Origin: Nonomuraea spiralis
GTDB lineage: Bacteria > Actinomycetota > Actinomycetes > Streptosporangiales > Streptosporangiaceae
NCBI RefSeq assembly: GCF_014648435.1
Contig: NZ_BMRC01000006.1
Location: 372,001-436,000 of the forward strand
Length of the DNA stretch: 64,000 nucleotides
Reading direction: 5' to 3'
This document shows, piece by piece, positions 58,140 to 64,000 of the stretch. The translations under genes were made by a program, and so were the position numbers. The notes under the pieces are model-generated. The model was not told the origin of the DNA and did no database searches. It saw only the letters and a list, made by a program, of their open reading frames with translations. How positions within the stretch are numbered: position 1 is the stretch's first letter; each line of letters starts with the position of its first letter.

Positions 58140-59732
58140 TCAGGTAATGGCGTCGCCGGTGTGGTTCGGCAGGGTGATCAGCCGGGCGCTCTGGGCACCT
58201 GCGGCTGCGGTGTTGATGAGGGCGGCGGTGGATTCGGCGGCGGCGCGGGCCACCTCGGGGTAGACGCTGGTGTACGTGTCTCGGGTGAAGGTGGACGACA
58301 CGTGCCCGAGCGTCTCCTGCACGACCTTCAGATCGACCCCCGCGGCCAACATGATCGACGCGGCCCCATGCCGCAGATCATGCAGCCGCACCGGCGGCAA
58401 CCCCGCTTGGAAGGCCAACTGGTAGAACTGGTCGCTGACCTGCTGCGGATGCAACGCCCGGCCGACCTCGTCGGTGAAGACGAACCCGCTGTCCGTCCAC
58501 GCCTCCCCCGCCGCCAGCCGCTCAGCCGCCTGCCGCTTGCGGTGCGCACGTAGCGCAGCGACAGTGTCGGCGTCCAACGCGATGGTGCGATCACTGGCCT
58601 CGGTCTTCGGCCTGCCCTGCACCGGCTCCCAGCCCAGCTGGGTGATCTGCCAGTGCACCCCTGCGGTCCCGGCGGCCAGGTCGACGTCCTTCCACCGCAG
58701 CCCGACCGCCTCGCCCCGGCGCAGCCCGCGCAGAGCGATCAACCGATACAGCGCGAACAGCCGACGGGTCGCCGCCTGGGCGAGGAAGGCGAACGTGTGC
58801 GAGGGCGTCCACACCATCACCGGAGACGGACGCGCCACGGACGCGTACACGTTGACCATCTGAGCGCGGCTGAGCCGAGCCCCGCGCCGCCGCTGCTCGA
58901 TATCGAGCCGCTCCTGCAGGTCCCGGTTCCAGGCGGCCACCCGCTCATCGGTCCACACCAACGCCTTGGGCCGCTCGGCGTCAGGGAGTTCGACCACCGC
59001 AGCCGGGTTGAAACCGATCAGCCGATCCTGCTTGATCGCGATGTTCAGCGCATGCCGCAAGGTGGCGCGGATGCGATGCATAGTGGCCGGACCGGCCGGC
59101 CGCCGATACCGCACCTTGGCCCGCTCCTCGGGATCGGCGCTGGCGCGGGCGGTGGTGATGACGTCGTTGAACTCCTCAATCGCATCGAACATGCCTGCCA
59201 CATCCGACACCCGCAGCCGGTCCAGCCGGATGTCTCCGAGGTAGGGGGTGAAGTACAGGCGGATGTGCGCCTCGTACGAGCGGCGCGTGGTCGGGTCGAT
59301 CTTCCGCTTGCGGCGCAGGAACTCGTCCATCCATTCGGCGACTGTGACGGTGGGGTTGAGGTCCTGGCGGGTGCGGACCTTGCGCCGCACCTCCTCCACC
59401 GGCGGCAACGCCTTGGTGTCCTTGAGCGTGGCCAGCATCAGCTCAGCGATCTTCCGCTGCACGTGCGGGTCCTCATCCAACGCCAGCAGCGCCCGAGCCT
59501 GCTCCAGTTCGGCCTCCACCTCCTCCAGCGTCGCAAAGCCCCGGCGGCGAAGCGGATTGCGTCGCTGTCCGTCGGCGTGCGCGGGCAACTCCAGCTGAAA
59601 GGCCCACGTACCGTGGGTGCTGCTCCACCGCTCCCCACCGCCAGGGCGGCGCAGCTTCGGGCACGCCTTGCCCAGCCTCTTCCCCGTAGCCTCGTCCCGG
59701 CAGGAACACGTCTTGAAGGTGGTTCCGTTCAT
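58140..59732 (-). CDS. int: Tyrosine site-specific integrase (AICE/phage type)
   Basis: 530 residues, the long class found in actinomycete integrative elements. N-terminal zinc-like segment (FKTCSCRDEATGKRLGKACP), core-binding SAM-like domain (VAEWMDEFLRRKRKID), and catalytic domain with Arg in ALRGLRRGEAVGLRW, Lys-containing beta-hairpin, HDLRHGAAS and LGHVSSTFTRDTYTSVYP giving the nucleophile Tyr. Ends near tRNA-Met, oriented toward it, the usual attL layout. No excisionase or other element gene is recognisable beside it. Confidence 0.9.
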   Translation of the reverse strand: MNGTTFKTCSCRDEATGKRLGKACPKLRRPGGGERWSSTHGTWAFQLELPAHADGQRRNPLRRRGFATLEEVEAELEQARALLALDEDPHVQRKIAELMLATLKDTKALPPVEEVRRKVRTRQDLNPTVTVAEWMDEFLRRKRKIDPTTRRSYEAHIRLYFTPYLGDIRLDRLRVSDVAGMFDAIEEFNDVITTARASADPEERAKVRYRRPAGPATMHRIRATLRHALNIAIKQDRLIGFNPAAVVELPDAERPKALVWTDERVAAWNRDLQERLDIEQRRRGARLSRAQMVNVYASVARPSPVMVWTPSHTFAFLAQAATRRLFALYRLIALRGLRRGEAVGLRWKDVDLAAGTAGVHWQITQLGWEPVQGRPKTEASDRTIALDADTVAALRAHRKRQAAERLAAGEAWTDSGFVFTDEVGRALHPQQVSDQFYQLAFQAGLPPVRLHDLRHGAASIMLAAGVDLKVVQETLGHVSSTFTRDTYTSVYPEVARAAAESTAALINTAAAGAQSARLITLPNHTGDAIT

Positions 59733-60528
59733 CGTCGCGTTGCGCCTTCCTTGTTCGCTGACTTCGCGTCGCCAACCGCTTGACGTCGCGCTTCCCGCGG
59801 CGCTCCCCCGTCCCCACGCCCCGTGGGGTACGAGGGATGCTGGACGCTCCTGGCGGCGCTCGGCGTACCGTGTCCATCACCGCGCGGGTCGCCGTCGGCG
59901 GCCCGGAAGGGGGATTGCCGCGCCCCGGCACGGAGGGCGGCCCTGGTCGGCCCGTACAGACCCGTTAGGGGCCTATAGCGGGGGACCTGCGGTGCCATCG
60001 ACCGGCCCGGGGCGGTCGGTATCGACGCCCACCTTCACCACCCATGTCAAGCGATATCCGCTGGTCACAATGCCCCGGTGCACGTCGCGACCAGGACTGG
60101 GGGCATCGGATTGCATGCCTCGCCGGAGGACGCCGGCCTCACGCAGAGAGTCCCTCGCCGATCGCACGGTGCAGCCTCAGCTGGTGCGGAAGGCGCATGA
60201 AGAGTCGGCGAAGTAGCTGGACTGTACGGTCACCATCAGACGCCCCGATCTAACGAGCGAATCATCCCTGTCACTGATCTAAATACCGGCCAGAAAGGCC
60301 GAGTAAGGACAGGACGGGAGGCCAACTCCTGGTCAAATCGGCATCGGACTCCGAACCGAGCAGCTCGAGCAATCAGCAGCAGCGCATAGCTTAAGACTCG
60401 CAACATATGGACGGATCGCCACCGGTCGCTTCGTGCATGCGTGTCTCGATATCGACCCATTCGCGCTGACACCTTTTGAACGCGCGGGACAGAATGCGGC
60501 ACGCGCTGACATGCATAAACAGAGCTGG
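59733..60528. other. Gene-poor region upstream of the integrase
   Basis: About 800 bp without a convincing gene on either strand. Where an xis or rep gene would be expected there are only short frames with no ribosome sites. Composition drops in GC from 60.2 kb on. CCCGTTAGGGGCCTATAGCG near 59960 could be a promoter. It looks like eroded element DNA. Confidence 0.5.
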
Positions 60529-60614
60529 GGACTTTTAATCCGTAGGTTCCGGGTTCGAGCCCCGGGCGCCCTACCACTCCATACCCCATCTGACCTGGGC
60601 TTTCTCGATTCTCG
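60529..60614 (+). repeat. Right attachment-site repeat with a 3' tRNA fragment (attR-like)
   Basis: GGACTTTTAATCCGTAGG and onward to CCCTACCA is the 3' half of a tRNA: anticodon loop CTTTTAA (TTT, Lys-like), T-arm CCGGG/CCCGG fully paired, acceptor half GCGCCCT, and an encoded CCA. The 5' half is absent. After 17 bases follows GACCTGGGCTTTCTCGATTC then TCG. Because its T-arm is paired with different bases from tRNA-Met, it came from another tRNA gene rather than by decay of the tRNA-Met copy. Confidence 0.6.
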
Positions 60615-60859
60615 GCTCGTCTCCGAGAGGTGAGAATGGCCGAGATCATGCTCGTCACATGCTCTTCGGCACGGGTTCGGCATGTCAGTGGGCTGTGTCC
60701 AGGGATGGAATGCCCGCTTCGCGTAGGCGGCTGCCGGGCGGCCTGGCCCCGATGGGTAAAGCCGGACCCGCCAGGCATTCAAGGCAAGGGGTGCGATGCA
60801 AGGGGCGCACGGCAGGCCGCGCCCGACTTACCCTCAGGCCCGTCCAGGGGCTCGCAAAG

Positions 60860-61032
60860 CCGCTCTCGGCCGAGATCATCCGGCTGGTCGGCGCGGTGCT
60901 GGTCGAGCAGACCGACGAATGGACCGAGGCTCGCCGCTACATGGGCCTGATGTGCTTGCCAAGGCCCGCGTCCGGTTCCTCGCGAGTGACACACCAGCCC
61001 CGAACTCACTCCCGCAGGCACTTACCGCTTAA
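60860..61032 (+). pseudogene. IS256-family transposase remnant, frameshifted
   Basis: The frame at 60860 reads PLSAEIIRLVGAVLVEQTDE then WTEARRYMGL, the C-terminal end typical of IS256-family transposases. A single-base loss at about 60952 shifts it: the expected continuation DVLAKARV...LTA stop is found in the next frame, ending at 61032. No terminal repeats or the N-terminal two-thirds are seen. An insertion scar at the edge of the integrated element. Confidence 0.7.
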
Positions 61033-61309
61033 CCCGCAGAAACAGGATCACGCGAAGGCTGATTCATGCACCACCTCCGTGGACGTGACCGGCCGGTGGA
61101 CCAGCAGTGGTGTGCGATGTCGAGGTGGAGGGCCTTGGCACGAGCGGTCGGCAGCGCCGCACTTCCTGGTCATTGACTCACACAGCCGGAGTGGATGGTG
61201 CAGGGTGAGGCATCCGTCGGGACTCGCGAAGAGCTCGATCTGTGTCAGAAGCCGGGCTTGGGCGCCGGGTTGCGTAGGCTTCGTCACAAGAAGGCGAAAG
61301 GAGTTCCGC

Positions 61310-61855
61310 ATGACGGCGAAGCAGCCCAGGACCGAGCTCGATGCTCGCTACAGCTCGGCGTTGAACCCGCGCCCGGGCGCGGAGAACGTCACCGCCACCG
61401 AGTGGGCCGAGGCCCAGCGCCGGCTGCGGGCCGCCGAGATCTTCTGGATCACCACGGTCAGGGCGGACGGCCGGCTGCACGTCACGCCGCTGATCGCCGC
61501 CTGGCACGACGGGGCGCTGCACTTCAGCACCGGGCGGGACGAGCAGAAGGCGAAGAACCTGGCCGGCAACGCCCACTGCGCACTCACCACAGGGCACAAC
61601 TCTCTTTCCGAAGGTCTCGACATCGTGATCGAGGGCATGGCGGAGCGGGTGACGGATCCGGCGCGGCAGGATGAGGTCATCGCCGCGTTCGAGGCGCAGT
61701 ACGGGGACCACATCACCTCGCCCGAGGGGACCTTCTACGGCTACGGCGACAGCATCCGCAAGGGCGACGACCTGCTGTTCGCGGTGGCACCCGGCACGGC
61801 GTACAGCTTCGGGCACGACAGCCAGGTGTTCAGCCACACTCGCTACACCTTCTAG
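61310..61855 (+). CDS. PPOX-class F420-dependent oxidoreductase
   Basis: 181 residues from ATG 61310 with AAAGGAG upstream; the long in-frame extension before it is not coding. Split-barrel flavin/F420 fold: AAEIFWITTVRADGRLHVTP then LIAAWHDGALHFSTG, QKAKNLAGNAHCALTTG, DIVIEGMAERVTD, and the C-terminal RYTF ending. Pyridoxamine-oxidase-like proteins of this kind use F420 or FMN. The stop is within 4 bp of the convergent small gene. Confidence 0.87.
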   Translation: MTAKQPRTELDARYSSALNPRPGAENVTATEWAEAQRRLRAAEIFWITTVRADGRLHVTPLIAAWHDGALHFSTGRDEQKAKNLAGNAHCALTTGHNSLSEGLDIVIEGMAERVTDPARQDEVIAAFEAQYGDHITSPEGTFYGYGDSIRKGDDLLFAVAPGTAYSFGHDSQVFSHTRYTF

Positions 61856-62160
61856 CCTGCGCACAAGGAAGCCTCTGTTCGCCAGGGGAAGGCATGCCGC
61901 GGGAAGGGCCCTTCCATCGGATCGATCCTCATTTGCACCCTCTGGTCTGGCTGGTCCTCCCCACGAACCATGCGCAGCGCAGCACGCCAGCGATCACGTC
62001 TGTCCGCCTCGCCGCCAAGTACCGATACGACCAGAGGCCTCGCTAGATTCGCGACCTCCTGCCACGACCGAAGGAGCCGCTGCGCCTCGGCGACGTCATC
62101 GCCCAGGCTCCCATGGGCGCTCCGCGCCCCCATGACCCTGTTCCCGCCAGCCGGAATCAC
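61852..62160 (-). CDS. Hypothetical 102-residue protein coupled to the symporter gene
   Basis: ATG 62160 overlaps the symporter stop by 4 bp (ATGA). The middle (GDDVAEAQRLLRSWQEVANL then ARPLVVSVLGGEADRRDRWR) looks like real, helical protein; the C-terminal third (MRIDPMEGPFPRHAFPWRTE) looks random. Possibly a broken gene whose 3' end was lost. No family recognised. Confidence 0.4.
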   Translation of the reverse strand: MIPAGGNRVMGARSAHGSLGDDVAEAQRLLRSWQEVANLARPLVVSVLGGEADRRDRWRAALRMVRGEDQPDQRVQMRIDPMEGPFPRHAFPWRTEASLCAG

Positions 62161-63806
62161 CGGATGAGTTCCCGGATGGGTTCGACGCGCGGATCGTCGA
62201 TATCCGCATGGTAGTCGTCGGCCGAGGTCTCATCGCGGCCCGCCGGCCGTTTCGCCACACGGAACGCGAGGGTGGCGGCCACGCTCACGGCCGCGTTCAG
62301 CACGCAAGCGGTCAGGGCGACGTAGCCGAGACGGCCGCCGCCGATGACCGGGATCTCCGCGAGCGATCCGCCGAAGTGCCTGCCGGTTCCGGGGTTGACG
62401 ATGCCGTAGGCGGTAACGGTGCCGTACACCATGCCGGACGCCCAGCCGGCGAGCAGCGCACCGGGGTGGAACCAGCGGGTGTAGAGCCCGACCACGATCG
62501 CCGGGAAGGTCTGCAGGATCCAGATTCCGCCGAGGAGCTGGAAGTCCAGCGCGAACTTCCTGTCGAGGAACAACACGAAGGCCAGCGCTCCGAACTTGAC
62601 GAAGAGGGAGGCCGCCTTGGAGACGCGCAGCTCGTCTTGGGAACTCGCGTCCGGCCTGATGAACTCGCGATAGACGTTACGGCTGACGAGGTTGGCGGCG
62701 GCGATGGACATGATCGCGGCGGGTACGAGAGCGCTGATGGCTATGGTGGCCAGGGCGATGCCGGTGAGCCAGCTCGGGAACAGGTCCGCGAAGAGCCGCG
62801 GGATCACGAGTTGGGGGTTGGGCTGACCGTCCATGCCGACAGGGCGCGTACCGGCCGCGATCGCGAAGAAGCCGAGCAGCGCGAACAGGCCGAGAACCAG
62901 CGTGAAGGCCGGCAGGAGTGCGGCGCCGCGGCGCACGACGTCGCGGCTTCTGGTCGCGAGCACGGTGGTGACCGTGTGCGGATACACCACCAGGGCCATC
63001 GCCGACCCGAGAGCCAGCGTGGCGTACGGCCAGAAGCCGCTCGCTCCCGGGATGAAGACCCCAGTGGGGCGCCCGGTCTTCGGATCGGGCGCGGCCATCC
63101 TCTCCTGGGCCGAGGCGAAGATCGTCTCAAGGCCGCCCAGCCGTGGGAGCAGGACGACGAACGCGGCGGTCACGACGAGGAACAGCAGAAAGGCCTTCAG
63201 GACGGCGATGAACGCGGGCGCCCGGAGCCCGCTGACGTAGGTGAAGGCTGCCAGGACGGTGAAGGCGACGGCGAGAGGCAGGTCGTTGACGAGAGGGTTG
63301 CTGCTCCCCAGGCCGAGCACCTCGAACACGGCCTGGATCCCCACCAACTGCAGCGCGATGTAGGGCAGGGTGGCCAGCAGTCCGGTAAGGGCCACCGCGA
63401 GCGTGAGCCCTCTGCTCCGGTAGCGGCCGCGCACGAAGTCGGCGGGAGTGACATAGCCGTGACGATGGGCCACTGACCACAGACGTGGCATGACTGTGAA
63501 GATCAACGGATACACGATGATGGTGTAGGGGACGGCGAAGAAGCCGCTCACCGCGCCCGAGGCGAACATCGCCGCCGGTATCGCGATGAAGGTGTAGGCC
63601 GTGTAGATGTTGCCGCCCAGGAGCAGCCACGAGGTGAGGGTGCCGAAGCCCCGGTCGGCCAGCCCCCACTGGTCCAGCGCGTTCACGGTGCCCGTGATGT
63701 GGCGGCCTTTCCTGCCCTGGACCGCGGCGAACCCCGTGACCGTGACGATCAGGAAGAAGATCACGAGGATCGTGAGAGCGGTCCAGTCGATGCTATCTCG
63801 GTTCAT
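62157..63806 (-). CDS. Sodium:solute symporter (SSF), DUF3311-associated
   Basis: 549 residues from ATG 63806 with GGAGAGAGAAGCC upstream. Thirteen or so helices; SSF landmarks include LADRGFGTLTSWLLLGGNIY, YTAYTFIAIPAAMFASGAVS, GYVTPADFVRGRYRSRGLTL, and NLVSRNVYREFIRP. Likely imports an organic acid or similar using sodium. The start overlaps the stop of a DUF3311 gene, its usual small partner. Confidence 0.88.
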   Translation of the reverse strand: MNRDSIDWTALTILVIFFLIVTVTGFAAVQGRKGRHITGTVNALDQWGLADRGFGTLTSWLLLGGNIYTAYTFIAIPAAMFASGAVSGFFAVPYTIIVYPLIFTVMPRLWSVAHRHGYVTPADFVRGRYRSRGLTLAVALTGLLATLPYIALQLVGIQAVFEVLGLGSSNPLVNDLPLAVAFTVLAAFTYVSGLRAPAFIAVLKAFLLFLVVTAAFVVLLPRLGGLETIFASAQERMAAPDPKTGRPTGVFIPGASGFWPYATLALGSAMALVVYPHTVTTVLATRSRDVVRRGAALLPAFTLVLGLFALLGFFAIAAGTRPVGMDGQPNPQLVIPRLFADLFPSWLTGIALATIAISALVPAAIMSIAAANLVSRNVYREFIRPDASSQDELRVSKAASLFVKFGALAFVLFLDRKFALDFQLLGGIWILQTFPAIVVGLYTRWFHPGALLAGWASGMVYGTVTAYGIVNPGTGRHFGGSLAEIPVIGGGRLGYVALTACVLNAAVSVAATLAFRVAKRPAGRDETSADDYHADIDDPRVEPIRELIR

Positions 63807-64000
63807 CGGCTTCTCTCTCCGGGGCCGGCGGGCCGATGCGCGCCGGTTCGAGCCTGGCGGGTGGGGGTCGTGTGAAGGTAGGCGCACCAGGTGAGGCTGG
63901 AGGACAGGAAAATCCACAGGAACTGGTACCAGTAGAAGAACGGGAGGCCGAACAGCCGTGGCTCAGCACCCGCATAACCTTCGATCCAGAGCAGCGCCGG
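63803..64000 (-). CDS. DUF3311 small membrane protein (5' end outside window)
   Basis: The frame is open from the window edge to TGA at 63803 (65 codons) and overlaps the symporter start by ATGA. It contains LPFFYWYQFLWIFLSSSLTW, the second helix typical of DUF3311 partners of SSF symporters, followed by a basic Arg/Pro tail. Confidence 0.78.
   Translation of the reverse strand, partial: PALLWIEGYAGAEPRLFGLPFFYWYQFLWIFLSSSLTWCAYLHTTPTRQARTGAHRPAGPGERSR

Noticed and set aside
60529..60576. Functional tRNA-Lys
   Set aside because: The 5' half (acceptor strand, D-arm, 5' anticodon stem) is absent; only the 3' half is present.
60236..60782. Minus-strand frames with peptide GRPGLEPGTYGLK / GAPGARTRNLRIK
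   Set aside because: This is the well-known spurious translation antisense to a tRNA 3' end; here it is antisense to the tRNA fragment at 60529.
60659..61309. N-terminal extension of the PPOX oxidoreductase
   Set aside because: The frame is open by chance through the transposase remnant; the real start at 61310 has AAAGGAG and begins the domain.

Overview
The window is high-GC DNA from an actinomycete. Evidence: GTG and TTG starts, strong G/C third positions, 4-bp ATGA/GTGA gene overlaps, F420-type oxidoreductases, DUF397/XRE regulator pairs, DUF6158, TIGR02611 and an AICE-style integrase. A member of the Streptosporangiales such as Nonomuraea is my best guess; this is inference, not a database result.

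Left end (1-7 kb) is mobile. A phage lysis cassette (coiled-coil/TM remnant, amidase endolysin, small secreted protein, holin-like protein) ends at a strong terminator. A lower-GC cargo gene and a conjugation module like that of actinomycete integrative elements (AICEs) follow: an FtsK/TraB-type translocase, a DUF2637/Spd-type membrane protein, a chain of tiny overlapping genes, a cluster of GGTAGA repeats that could be the cis-acting transfer locus, and two short GntR regulators facing the other way. No replication gene and no integrase lie in this part.

The middle (7-57 kb) is chromosomal and metabolically mixed. Units: DUF305 protein and FAD oxidoreductase; DUF6421 / SDR / threonine aldolase operon; a membrane protein with a degenerate protease fold next to a Ser/Thr kinase; hydantoinase/oxoprolinase A and B; a vitamin B12 uptake operon (BtuF, BtuC, BtuD, CbiZ) behind a cobalamin riboswitch; a tightly overlapped catabolic operon (PhyH dioxygenase, phosphotriesterase-like hydrolase, P450, SDR) divergent from an F420-type oxidoreductase; a sigma-region-2-only protein with its ZAS-type partner; a WhiJ-like XRE/DUF397/ATPase module; a helicase-associated protein; a siderophore-uptake locus that has lost most of its permease and the start of its binding protein at one junction; TetR/rhodanese; a two-component pair; a stand-alone SecY; TetR/UvrA-like resistance pair; and a sodium-solute symporter with a small membrane partner.

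The right end (57.6-64 kb) begins with tRNA-Met(CAT), followed by a tyrosine integrase and, about 2.9 kb from the tRNA, a 3' tRNA fragment (TTT anticodon). Both copies are followed at the same distance by a shared GACCTGGG/TTTCTCG block. This looks like the scar of a stripped-down integrative element. Beyond it lie an IS256-type transposase remnant, a PPOX/F420 oxidoreductase, a second sodium-solute symporter and the 3' part of its DUF3311 partner.

Most interesting: the siderophore-locus junction near 38258; the near-identical 16-bp palindromes at 29114 and 32617 that tie two catabolic promoters to one regulator; the putative transfer repeats at 2562-2639; the minimal integrated element; and a symporter whose expected start codon is GTC.
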